The notes: generated by a model from the letters alone, not told the origin. 33,281 nucleotides of DNA from Akkermansia muciniphila (GCA_945874745.1 CAMCIN010000011.1:1-33281), one strand, 5' to 3'; numbered from the stretch's first letter, positions 18,730-27,188 are shown. Translations and numbers: made by a program.

Positions 18730-19558
18730 GACCAAGGAACCCCCCCGGGTCGAACACCCGTTCCGGACCGTGGAAATTTCGGACCCTGCCCTGGAGACCG
18801 ACGGGCTCCGTTGGGTGACGGTGAAGAGCCGGGCCCTTGGCCAGCGCTGTGACGCCTGCGTGTTTGAGTGCCCGGGCGCGGCGGAAGCCGGCCCCGTGCC
18901 GGTGGTCCTCCTGTTGCACGGCGTCTACGGCAGCCATTGGGCGTGGGCGCTTAAAGGGGGGGCGCATCGGACCGCCGCCCGGCTTGTCGCCGAGGGTGCG
19001 ATTCGGCCCATGGTGCTGGTGATGCCCAGCGACGGCTTGTGGGGGGATGGCAGCGGCTATCTGCCGCACCGTACCCAGGATTTTGAGCGCTGGATTGTCG
19101 AGGAGGTGCCCCTCATTGCGCAGTTGGCGTCGTCCGCCTGTTCCGCAGAGTCGCCGGTCTTTATCGCGGGCCTTTCCATGGGGGGCTTCGGGGCGTTGCG
19201 GCTGGCCGCCAAATACCCGAGGAGGTTCGCCGCCGCCTCCGCTCATTCCGCGGCCACCCATTTTGACCAACTGCAACCCTTTGTGGAGGAGCATCCCGCG
19301 ACCTTCACGGTGCTCGAGGAGGACCGTTCGGTGCTCGACCAGATGCTGCGCTCCCGGGACTCCCTGCCGCCCTTCCGCTTCGACTGCGGGCGGGAGGACA
19401 TCCTGCTGGAGGGCAACCGCAAGCTGCATGAGGCGCTGGTCGCGGCCGGTGTGCCGCACCTCTACGAGGAGTTTTCTGGCGGCCACCAGTGGCCCTACTG
19501 GAAGGAACACCTCGAAGATACGCTCCGTTTTTTCGAGGCCTGTCTGCCGCCCCGGTAG
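18722..19558 (+). CDS. Alpha/beta-hydrolase esterase (esterase D-like)
   Basis: PVVLLLHGVYGSHWAWA, FIAGLSMGGFGALRLAAKYPRRFAAASAHS (GLSMGG nucleophile elbow), GGHQWPYWKEHL (His). Overlaps SDR by 8 bp. Confidence 0.88.
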   Translation: MSRTKEPPRVEHPFRTVEISDPALETDGLRWVTVKSRALGQRCDACVFECPGAAEAGPVPVVLLLHGVYGSHWAWALKGGAHRTAARLVAEGAIRPMVLVMPSDGLWGDGSGYLPHRTQDFERWIVEEVPLIAQLASSACSAESPVFIAGLSMGGFGALRLAAKYPRRFAAASAHSAATHFDQLQPFVEEHPATFTVLEEDRSVLDQMLRSRDSLPPFRFDCGREDILLEGNRKLHEALVAAGVPHLYEEFSGGHQWPYWKEHLEDTLRFFEACLPPR

Positions 19559-19560
19559 GA

Positions 19561-19578
19561 GCCGCCTGGGCGGTTTTT
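19561..19578 (+). terminator. Possible intrinsic terminator after the esterase gene
   Basis: GCCGC-CTGG-GCGG followed by TTTTT immediately after the stop at 19558. Confidence 0.5.
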
Positions 19579-19622
19579 CAACGATTTATACTTTTGCTTA
19601 ACCGCCGAAACAAAAGGCAGTT

Positions 19623-19698
19623 ATCCGCAGATGAAGCAGATAACACAGATGTTTTTTACGGGTTTTTTTGGTCTGCAGAATCTGCTGAATCTGTGGAT
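19623..19698. repeat. Dispersed imperfect palindrome, copy C
   Basis: ATCCGCAGATGAAGCAGATAACACAGATG ... CTGCAGAATCTGCTGAATCTGTGGAT; overlaps 3' end of the DUF2293 ORF. Confidence 0.7.
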
Positions 19699-20381
19699 GC
19701 AATCCCGACTGAAAGCCCCTTGAGCAGGGGGCACGCGCCCGCGGGCAGGCCTTCGCCCCTGCGGTAGCGTCCCAGTAGCTTGCGCGAACGCTCCGCAAGC
19801 ATACGCCGCACTTCGCGCCGCGCCCCTTTGACGCGGGGAATCTCCATGTGGTCGTACGCGGTCGTCGCGTGGCGCATCCAGGCGATGCACGCCGCCTCCG
19901 CCCGCTGTTCGATGGGAATTCGCTCCGTGCGCGCGACCGTGCCGCTTCCCACGGGCACCGCGTGTCGGGCGATGGCTTCCGCTAGTTGTGTGGCCAGTGC
20001 CAGATGCTCCGGGGCGAACGCCAGAAAGGCCAGCACCGCGGCGGTGAAATCCTCGGCGTACTGCACCTGTTTGACCTCCCGTTTGCGGCGGCCCGCTTCC
20101 AGTTTGCGCGTGTAGGCTGGATCCTCTCTCTCCACACGGAGCGCCTCCCGGAGGGCCTCAATCCTCGCAGCCGGCGCCCAGACGCCGCGTGAGAACAGCT
20201 TGTTGCCCCGCTTCTCCTGTACCGTCCAGCTCGGCCCCGCCTTCTTGACGCGGCCCGTCAGGCCGGGATCACCGGGCGGCAGTAGCACCCAGCCTTGGGG
20301 CACGGGCAGCACCTCACCGGAGGGAAGGCGGATGGTTTCGGGGCGCGGACCGGGGGCGGCAATACGGGTTTGATCGGGCAC
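19656..20381 (-). CDS. DUF2293 domain-containing protein
   Basis: FLAFAPEHLALATQLAEAIARHAVPVGSGTVARTERIPIEQRAEAACIAWMRHATTAYDHMEIPRVKGARREVRRMLAERSRKLLGRYR is characteristic of DUF2293. Confidence 0.85.
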   Translation of the reverse strand: MPDQTRIAAPGPRPETIRLPSGEVLPVPQGWVLLPPGDPGLTGRVKKAGPSWTVQEKRGNKLFSRGVWAPAARIEALREALRVEREDPAYTRKLEAGRRKREVKQVQYAEDFTAAVLAFLAFAPEHLALATQLAEAIARHAVPVGSGTVARTERIPIEQRAEAACIAWMRHATTAYDHMEIPRVKGARREVRRMLAERSRKLLGRYRRGEGLPAGACPLLKGLSVGIASTDSADSADQKNP

Positions 20382-20445
20382 AGCTCGGAGGTACCCAGCC
20401 GGAGGGCCGCTGGCAAGCGCGGGCGCCGGGCGGTTTGGGGGCGGC

Positions 20446-22155
20446 TTATTCCGAGGTGCGCAAGTGCTTGATCTGCAGTTGTAGCGAAACTTTCCCCTGG
20501 TAGGCGTTCCGCGACAGCTCGAAGACGACGTCCCACGGCGCGGGCGGAAGGGGCGCGGGCGCGTTGAACCAGATCGCCTTCACGGTGGACTGGCCCTGGC
20601 GCAGCTGCACCTGGACGTGCTTTTCTTTCAGGAGCCTGGGCTGGCCCGCCGGCTGCACCCCGCGGGCCACCAGCAGGGGGATTGGATTTTCCATTCCAAA
20701 GGGGCCCAGCTTTTCGTACACGTCCAGCAGCTGCAGCTCGAGCGCCGCAAGCTCCACCTCCAGCTCCGGCGCAACCACTTTGGTCCGCGGGCCCCGGCCC
20801 TGTCCGGCGGCGGCCGCGCTTCGCTCAAATGCTTCCCGAAACGGCTCGAACGCCTCCACCCGCAGCGCAAGGCCCGCGGCCATCTCGTGGCCGCCGCATT
20901 TGAGCAGATGGGTGGCGCAGGCGCGCAGCGCTTCCACAAGACGGAACCCAACCACGGAACGGCCGCTGCCCTTGCCCATCCCGTTTTCATCAAAACCGAT
21001 CACGATGGTGGGGCGGTGGTATTTTTGGACCAGCTTGGAAGCCACGATCCCGATGACGCCCGGATGCCACCCCAGCCCGCCCACGACGATCGAACAGGAC
21101 TCCGCTCCGTGGGCCGACGCCAAAAGCTGAGCCTCAGCCAGTTGAAAGACTTCTTCGACCACCAGCTTGCGCTGGTTGTTTTGTGTTTCCAACGACTGTA
21201 GCCGCTCGAAAACCTCGGCGCTCGCCGTCGAAGTCAGCAGCGTGAAGGACTCGTACGCGGCGCCCAGCCGGCCTGCAGCGTTGAGGCGTGGCGCCAGCTT
21301 GAAACCGATGTCGGTGGTGCTCGCCGGATGCGTCACTCCGGAGATGTCGAGCAGCGCCTTAAGTCCGGCCCAGCGGGTGTGTTGGAGCTGGGACAGGCCC
21401 TTGTGCACAAGCACGCGGTTGTCTCCGACCAGCGGCACCAGGTCCGCCACCGTGCCCAGAGCCACCAGATCAAGGGTGTCCCGCAAGTCGATGGCCTCGG
21501 TGCGGCGCTTTTTTAAAAGGCCGTGTGCCACCTTGAAACAGAGCCCCACGGTGCACAGATACTGGAACGCCCCGTCGACCTTGGGGTTCACCATCGCCAC
21601 GCACGCGGGCAGCGCCCCGGCCGGCTCGTGGTGGTCGATGATGAGCACGTCGATCCCCTTGGCGTTGAGCGTGCGCACCTCTTCCAGCGAGGAAGTGCCG
21701 CAGTCCAGCGCCACCAGCAGCCGCGGCTCGTAGCGGCTCAGACAACACTCCAGCCCCTCTGGGGTCAGGCCGTAGCCTTCCTCGGTCCGGTGGGGGATGT
21801 GGCAGTGGACGTCGGCCCCAAGTGCCTTGAGGACCTGATAGAGCAGCACCGAGGAGGTGACTCCGTCGACGTCGTAGTCGCCAAACAGGAGGACCTGCTC
21901 GCGGCGGTCGATGGCCAGGAGCAGCCGGTCCACGGTGGCCTCCATGCCCCCAAGGGCGAAGGGATCCCCGAGGGTGCCCAGGCGCGGCTCGAGAAACCTG
22001 CGTGCGTCTTCCGCTGCGGCATACCCGCGGAGGCAAAGGATTTCCGCCACCAGTGCGGGGATTTCCAGCTCCGCTGCCAGACGCTGGACCTGGCCGTGGT
22101 CCGGTGCCTGAGGCAGGAGCCACGGTTCCGGCTGGGGGGCGGCGGGAGCGGTCAC
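20446..22155 (-). CDS. recJ: Single-stranded-DNA-specific exonuclease RecJ
   Basis: LLFGDYDVDGVTSSVLL, DVLIIDHHEPAG (DHH), VALGTVADLVPLVGDNR, GSGRSVVGFRLVEAL, CGGHEMAAGLAL (DHHA1). Confidence 0.95.
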   Translation of the reverse strand: MTAPAAPQPEPWLLPQAPDHGQVQRLAAELEIPALVAEILCLRGYAAAEDARRFLEPRLGTLGDPFALGGMEATVDRLLLAIDRREQVLLFGDYDVDGVTSSVLLYQVLKALGADVHCHIPHRTEEGYGLTPEGLECCLSRYEPRLLVALDCGTSSLEEVRTLNAKGIDVLIIDHHEPAGALPACVAMVNPKVDGAFQYLCTVGLCFKVAHGLLKKRRTEAIDLRDTLDLVALGTVADLVPLVGDNRVLVHKGLSQLQHTRWAGLKALLDISGVTHPASTTDIGFKLAPRLNAAGRLGAAYESFTLLTSTASAEVFERLQSLETQNNQRKLVVEEVFQLAEAQLLASAHGAESCSIVVGGLGWHPGVIGIVASKLVQKYHRPTIVIGFDENGMGKGSGRSVVGFRLVEALRACATHLLKCGGHEMAAGLALRVEAFEPFREAFERSAAAAGQGRGPRTKVVAPELEVELAALELQLLDVYEKLGPFGMENPIPLLVARGVQPAGQPRLLKEKHVQVQLRQGQSTVKAIWFNAPAPLPPAPWDVVFELSRNAYQGKVSLQLQIKHLRTSE

Positions 22156-23303
22156 AGGGAGCGGATTTTGGCGACCGCCTTGAGGAGCGCGGCGACTGCG
22201 TGGTCGGTTTCGGCCAGCGAGTTAAACTTGGAAAAGGAGAACCTGAGGCTGGAGCGCGCGTGCGCATCCGAGTGGCCCATCGCCTTGAGGACGTGGGAGG
22301 GGTGCACCGAGCCCGAGGTGCAGGCGGAACCCGCCGAACAGCACACGCCCTGGTCGTCGAGGAGGAGGAGCAGCGCCTCGGAGTCGATGTTTGCGAAGGC
22401 GAGGTTGGTGGTGTTCGGGAGACGGTGCACCGGATCGCCGTTGACGGAGGCGCCCGTCACCTCGGCGAGAACGCGCCCTTCAAAGTGGTCCCGGAGGACC
22501 CGCACATGCTCGGCGTCGGCCTGGAGCGTGGCCGCGGCCAGTTCGCAGGCCTTGCCGAAGCCGACGATGGACGCGACGTTTTGCGTCCCGCCGCGCTTGC
22601 CGTTTTCCTGGCTGCCGCCCACGAGGAAGGGCGAAAAGCGCGTCTTGCGGTTGATGTAGAGCGCGCCGACGCCCTTTGGGCAGTGCAGTTTGTGGCCTGA
22701 AAGTGAAAGAAACTGGATGTCAGCCTGCCTCATCTGCAGCGGTAGCTTTCCGGCCACCTGTACGGCATCGCTGTGGAAGTAGACTCCCTTTTCGCGTGCG
22801 ATGCGCTGGAGCGCGTCGATCGGGAAAAGCGTGCCGGTTTCGTTGTTGGCCCACATGGCGGTCAGCAGGGCGGTGTCGGCGCGGACGGCCTTCCGGGTCT
22901 CTTCCAGGTCGAGCTGCCCCTTGGAATCAACACCCAGCCAGGTGATCTCCACGCCGCGCTTGGCGAGGGTCTCGCACATCTTGAGCGTCGCGGAGTGCTC
23001 GACGCGCGTGGTGACAATGTGCTGGCGGTCGGGATCAGCGGAAAGGGCCGAGAGGATTGCGGCGTTGGTGGCCTCGGTGCCGCAGCTGGTGAAAACAATC
23101 TCCTGAGGCTCGCACCCGAGCAGGCCCGCGACCTGCGTGCGTGCGGTTTCCAGGGCGGTGTCGACCTGCTTGCCGAAACGGTACGCGCTGGAGGGGTTGC
23201 CGTAGAGTTCGGTGAGGTAGGGAAGCATGGCCTCCAGGACGGCCGGATCCACACGCGTCGTGGCGTTGTTGTCCAAATAAATCAGTGAATGCGGTGCGGT
23301 CAT
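22152..23303 (-). CDS. Cysteine desulfurase (NifS/IscS family)
   Basis: IYLDNNATTRVDPAVLEAM, TSCGTEATNAAI, FLSLSGHKLHCPKGVGALYI (PLP Lys), GVCCSAGSACTSGSVHPSHVL (catalytic Cys). 4-bp overlap with recJ. Confidence 0.94.
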   Translation of the reverse strand: MTAPHSLIYLDNNATTRVDPAVLEAMLPYLTELYGNPSSAYRFGKQVDTALETARTQVAGLLGCEPQEIVFTSCGTEATNAAILSALSADPDRQHIVTTRVEHSATLKMCETLAKRGVEITWLGVDSKGQLDLEETRKAVRADTALLTAMWANNETGTLFPIDALQRIAREKGVYFHSDAVQVAGKLPLQMRQADIQFLSLSGHKLHCPKGVGALYINRKTRFSPFLVGGSQENGKRGGTQNVASIVGFGKACELAAATLQADAEHVRVLRDHFEGRVLAEVTGASVNGDPVHRLPNTTNLAFANIDSEALLLLLDDQGVCCSAGSACTSGSVHPSHVLKAMGHSDAHARSSLRFSFSKFNSLAETDHAVAALLKAVAKIRSL

Positions 23304-23385
23304 GGAGCCTGAGTGTGCGCTGAACTGGCAACCTTACCGGCAGTCGGGTCCGTGTCCAAGCCGGACTGAAGACGGGCCAGCGAAT

Positions 23386-24438
23386 TCAATCCTCCCGCCG
23401 CGCCTTCTGTTCGATGACTCCGTGCCACCCCAGTCCGGGGTAGGTTTCGTACCCCGGAGTTTCAGCAAACCCAACAGCGGAACCGTCCAGATTCGCGTAG
23501 AAATCCGTCTTGGGCGCGCCCGGACCCTTTCGGATTCTGAACTTATCCCTCAAAATACCCTTTCCGTCGGAGCTGGCGATGATCCGCCCCTCGCGATCCA
23601 CGAGCATGCAGCGGGTCAGTTTTTTCTCCTCGTCCGTCAACCGCACCGCATTCACAACGGCGGCGGCTTGGGTGCCCCAGTCAAAAAAGATCCCGAGCGC
23701 GCCGATGACTTTGCCGTTGGCGCGGCCTCCCTCGCGCACCGCGGTCGAGTAAGTCGCCACCTGCTGGCCGCCAAGACGGGAAGCCACCTCGATGTTCTGC
23801 GCGGAGTAATCATCTCCCGAACCCGTGGCCAGGGCGTCCCGGAACCAGGCCTCCTCGGACACGCTGCTCCCGATGACTCCCGGGTAAAGCCCGGGGCGGC
23901 CGTTGGCGACAACGTTGCCGGCGAGGTCTGCGATCCACAGGTCCAGGTAGACGGTGTAGCTGTTGAGAATGACCGCGAGACGCTCGGACGCGAACTGCCG
24001 CTTCGACTCGTCTGCCAGCGCCAGCGCTTCAACTACCGCCTGGTCGGTGGCCCACCAGCGCACATCACAGGAGCGCTCGTAAAGGTTCCTGTCAATAATG
24101 TCGATCATGTTCAACGCCAGATCTTTCAGGCGCTGACCTCTGGCCTCGTCGAGCTGGGTCATCATGATCTCGCCCACCTTGTTTAGATCAGCGATGGACG
24201 TGGCCAGATCCTTGCTCATCTCGTGGGAGATGTCAGAGATCCGATGCGACACAGACTTCACTTCCTTGGCCACAACTGCAAACCCCACCCCTGCGGAGCC
24301 AGCCCTGGAGGCTTCAATCAGCGCGTTCAAGGCGAGGATGCGAATCTCGTGAGTGATCGAGTTAATGGATATCAGCTTGCGGCTGGTAATAGCGCCCACG
24401 TTTTGGGACAGCTCCATTAGTTTCTCGTGTTCAGACAT
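23386..24438 (-). CDS. MCP-like protein with N-terminal signalling tip and C-terminal Cache-like sensor domain
   Basis: N-term ISINSITHEIRILALNALIEASRAGSAGVGFAVVAKEVKSVSHRISDIS; C-term WIADLAGNVVANGRPGLYPGVIGSSVSEEAWFRDALATGSGDDYSA...VIGALGIFFDWGTQAAAVV... is Cache-like. No TM helix. Confidence 0.8.
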   Translation of the reverse strand: MSEHEKLMELSQNVGAITSRKLISINSITHEIRILALNALIEASRAGSAGVGFAVVAKEVKSVSHRISDISHEMSKDLATSIADLNKVGEIMMTQLDEARGQRLKDLALNMIDIIDRNLYERSCDVRWWATDQAVVEALALADESKRQFASERLAVILNSYTVYLDLWIADLAGNVVANGRPGLYPGVIGSSVSEEAWFRDALATGSGDDYSAQNIEVASRLGGQQVATYSTAVREGGRANGKVIGALGIFFDWGTQAAAVVNAVRLTDEEKKLTRCMLVDREGRIIASSDGKGILRDKFRIRKGPGAPKTDFYANLDGSAVGFAETPGYETYPGLGWHGVIEQKARRED

Positions 24439-24772
24439 AGGACAGGTGTGCGCCTTCGGGACAAAAAGGGTTTAGTTGCAGTGCTTCGGACACGGCACCC
24501 AAATGACCGCTTCAGCCCGGCGAGACCGCCGCTAAGGCGCCATGGATGCCGGCTCCCCCAAGACAGGGAGTCATGAATTGCCGGTGTTTACAATATACAA
24601 TACCTTTGCTAAGCGGGCGGACTGTAATGTAGCGCCTTTCCCAAAAAACGTGTTGAAAGGCGCGGCAGGCCCCTCAATTCAGGATCTAGCGCGCAAAAAC
24701 GCTGGCTTTGGATTCTTTTCTACGCGACTTGAAGCAACACTGGTTCATTATTGACCCTTTAGGAAAAATATC

Positions 24773-25468
24773 ATGTCCACCGCCGATACTTTACACGCTA
24801 AATACAAACTCGCGGCTCCGCCGGAAAACGTGGTGCGTCTGGCAAAACTCGTCCAAGGCGCCTTCGCCAGCAACGCTCAGGAAATCGCAGTCATCATCAA
24901 GGCGGATCCCTCGCTCACCGCCCGGGTGATTAATGTAGCCACCCGCGGGCGTGACATTGAGATGGACATCGACTCTGCGGTGGCCCGTATCGGGGTGCAC
25001 CAGATTACCCTGGTCGTGTTGACGGAGCTTCTCCTGCACGCGGTGAGCAAAACCTTCGCGACCATGCTGCGGCTTACCTTGGAGGCCCGGGAGATCCTCA
25101 GCGCTTCCGGGGATCAGGTGGTCGGGTGCATCCAGTTCAAGGGCAAGGCTAACGGCCGTGTTTTCCTACGCATCCCCTCGAAGGCAGCCGAATGGATCGT
25201 ACCCCGGTTTTTGGGGAAAGACCTGCCGATGGAGCCGGCCGAACTGCTTCCGGACGTGGTGGGAGAGATTCTGAACATCGTCGGCGGAAACTTCAAATCC
25301 AACCTCGTGGACGCAGGCCTGAGCTGCTCGCTGAGTGTACCCCAAGTCGATACGAGGCCCGGCTTCAGCGCTGAGGTTGGAGACGACGAGTTCCACCTCG
25401 CCCTGCCCCTGGCGACCGAAGGCACGGGACTCTTCCTCGATTTGATCATCTCCCCAATCGCCGGCTAA
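24773..25468 (+). CDS. Truncated-HDOD + CheX-like fusion protein
   Basis: N-term APPENVVRLAKLVQGAFASNAQEIAVIIKADPSLTARVINVATRG...AVARIGVHQITLVVL (HDOD-like); C-term HAVSKTFATML...NGRVFLRIPSKAAEWIVPRFLG...LLPDVVGEILNIVGGNFKSNL (CheX-like ExxN). Confidence 0.75.
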   Translation: MSTADTLHAKYKLAAPPENVVRLAKLVQGAFASNAQEIAVIIKADPSLTARVINVATRGRDIEMDIDSAVARIGVHQITLVVLTELLLHAVSKTFATMLRLTLEAREILSASGDQVVGCIQFKGKANGRVFLRIPSKAAEWIVPRFLGKDLPMEPAELLPDVVGEILNIVGGNFKSNLVDAGLSCSLSVPQVDTRPGFSAEVGDDEFHLALPLATEGTGLFLDLIISPIAG

Positions 25469-25485
25469 TTTTATTGAGTACGTTT

Positions 25486-25914
25486 ATGAGCAAAAAGATT
25501 CTCACAGTAGACGACAGCAAGATGGTGCGGATGATCGTCACCAGCACCTTTCAGGCGTTTGATTGCGTTGTGGTGGGCGCAGCGGATGGCGCCGAGGGAG
25601 TGGAGGTCGCCTTGAAGGAAAAGCCGGACATCATCTTCCTGGACATCACGATGCCAGTGCTCAACGGGATCGAGACGCTCGCCAAGATCCGGGCGACTCC
25701 CGAAATTGCAGCGATTCCCGTGGTGATGCTGACGGCGGAGTCCGACGGCCAGCGCCTCGGCATGGCGGACCAGCTCAAAGTGAGCGGGTACATCGCCAAG
25801 CCCTTCAAGGGGGAGCAGTTGATTGAACTCACCAAGGGTATTATTCCGCTGGTGCTGAAGGGCGCCCCGCCCAAGGCCCCACTGCCCAAGGCGCCCCTCC
25901 CCAGAAGACCCTAG
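25486..25914 (+). CDS. CheY-like response regulator with Pro-rich C-terminal tail
   Basis: ILTVDDSKMVRMIV, PDIIFLDITMPVLNGIE (phospho-Asp), VVMLTAES, GYIAKPFKGEQL; tail GAPPKAPLPKAPLPRRP. ATG at 25486; the track's TTG at 25474 is less likely. Confidence 0.9.
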   Translation: MSKKILTVDDSKMVRMIVTSTFQAFDCVVVGAADGAEGVEVALKEKPDIIFLDITMPVLNGIETLAKIRATPEIAAIPVVMLTAESDGQRLGMADQLKVSGYIAKPFKGEQLIELTKGIIPLVLKGAPPKAPLPKAPLPRRP

Positions 25915-25995
25915 GGCGTGCTCACGCTCAGATGAAGCTCCGTGCAGAAAGGGAACCTCGCGGGCTCTTCTCAAAGCACTCTTGATTTGGGGACA

Positions 25996-26063
25996 GATCC
26001 GCCGATGTCACAGATTTAACAGATGAGACGGAAACAGAAAAATATCTGTGACATCTGCGGATC
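25996..26063. repeat. Dispersed imperfect palindrome, copy D (best-paired copy)
   Basis: GATCCGCCGATGTCACAGAT ... ATCTGTGACATCTGCGGATC; arms nearly perfect reverse complements. Confidence 0.8.
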
Positions 26064-26171
26064 ACTGCCCGTTCCGCGAGGAATCAGCGAAAGGTTACCC
26101 ACAGTGAACACCCCCTGTGCAGCGCTGCCGAAACGCCGCGCCCGCTGGGTGGCTGACGTCCGTTTTCTCTT

Positions 26172-26705
26172 ATGAATCATCCTTCGGAATTAAATTTAGC
26201 TTCTGTAAGCGAATGGCTCACGCAGGCCGTTCAAGACGTTTCAGAAACCATGTTTGGCCAGGCTGGATTTCCGGCCGAACTGCCGGCCGAGAGCGCCCCG
26301 ACCGGAAGTGTGTTGGTCGCCTGCATTGGAATCCGGGGAAACTTCCAGTTGGAGGTTGCGATGTATTTCCCCCAGTCTCTGGCGGGACGCCTCGCCAGCA
26401 TTTCCCTCGAGACGCCAGCAGAGGAACTCGACGAGAAGATGGTGAATGATGTTGCCGGTGAGTTCAGCAATATGGTCGTGGGTGCGGTCAAATCCCGGGT
26501 TTCCGATCTCGAATTATCCTGTTCCATGACGGTTCCCCGCGTCGTGCGTTCCACGCTGGACGCACAGGAATCCGCGCAGAAGGTGCAGGCGGCCTTGGCC
26601 GTCATCCGGGGAAGCGCCGGTCCCCGCAAACAGGCCTCGCCCGGCCCCAGCCGGTTGGCGTTTCACGTGGGTGAGGGCCTCCTGTTGGTCGACGTCTACC
26701 TGTAA
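26172..26705 (+). CDS. CheX-like chemotaxis phosphatase
   Basis: MVNDVAGEFSNMVVGAVKSRVSDLELSCSMTVPRVV (CheC/CheX ExxN motif); LEVAMYFPQSLAGRLASISL. Confidence 0.78.
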   Translation: MNHPSELNLASVSEWLTQAVQDVSETMFGQAGFPAELPAESAPTGSVLVACIGIRGNFQLEVAMYFPQSLAGRLASISLETPAEELDEKMVNDVAGEFSNMVVGAVKSRVSDLELSCSMTVPRVVRSTLDAQESAQKVQAALAVIRGSAGPRKQASPGPSRLAFHVGEGLLLVDVYL

Positions 26706-26745
26706 AGCCGCGGCGCTCCGGGGCGTAAAGTGCAGCGGAGAGCGA

Positions 26746-27030
26746 GACCTTAAACCGGTTGACCAGATCTTGGAGTGCCGTCGGCATCCAGATGTCGAGG
26801 TGAACTCGGCGCCAGTTGGCGGGTTGCCTTAGGCGCCCCGGACGGTTCCTTGCACCGCTGGAAAATGTGCTCCGCGAGCGCCGTGCCGCCTGAAGCCGCC
26901 TCGCTCGCATTCCGGCTGATCTCTCTGGAGTTGCTGGTCTGTTTCTCCAAAGCGGCCGCAATGGCCGTGTAGAGATTACTGATTTGTGTGATGACCTCGC
27001 TGCTCTCAGTCGGCGCTTGTACCGCCCTGT
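26746..27030 (-). pseudogene. Frameshifted C-terminal remnant of a methyl-accepting chemotaxis protein
   Basis: One frame: AVQAPTESSEVITQISNLYTAIAAALEKQTSNSREISRNASEAASGGTALAEHI; another frame downstream: LDIWMPTALQDLVNRFKV. These correspond to [44 protein letters not shown] and [19 protein letters not shown] of the intact MCP next door. Confidence 0.75.
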
Positions 27031-27188
27031 CCGTGGGTTCCTGAAATCCCCTGTTGGCTGCAAAGCCCCGTTTCAGGCGCGTTCCGCACGAGATGGAACC
27101 GCTTCCGCCGGCCGTTTTGCCTTGCGACCAAGCGAAACATCAAACATCTTCGCCTTCTCAGCTAGACAACAAATCAGCAAGCGCAAAA

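Noticed and set aside
21523-22659. 378-aa plus-strand ORF opposite recJ/cysteine desulfurase
   Set aside because: Antisense shadow ORF crossing two confidently identified genes.
27054-27188. N-terminal extension of the MCP ORF upstream of [10 protein letters not shown]
   Set aside because: Overlaps the antisense MCP remnant and lacks signal-anchor character; Met at 27189 directly precedes the TM1 region.
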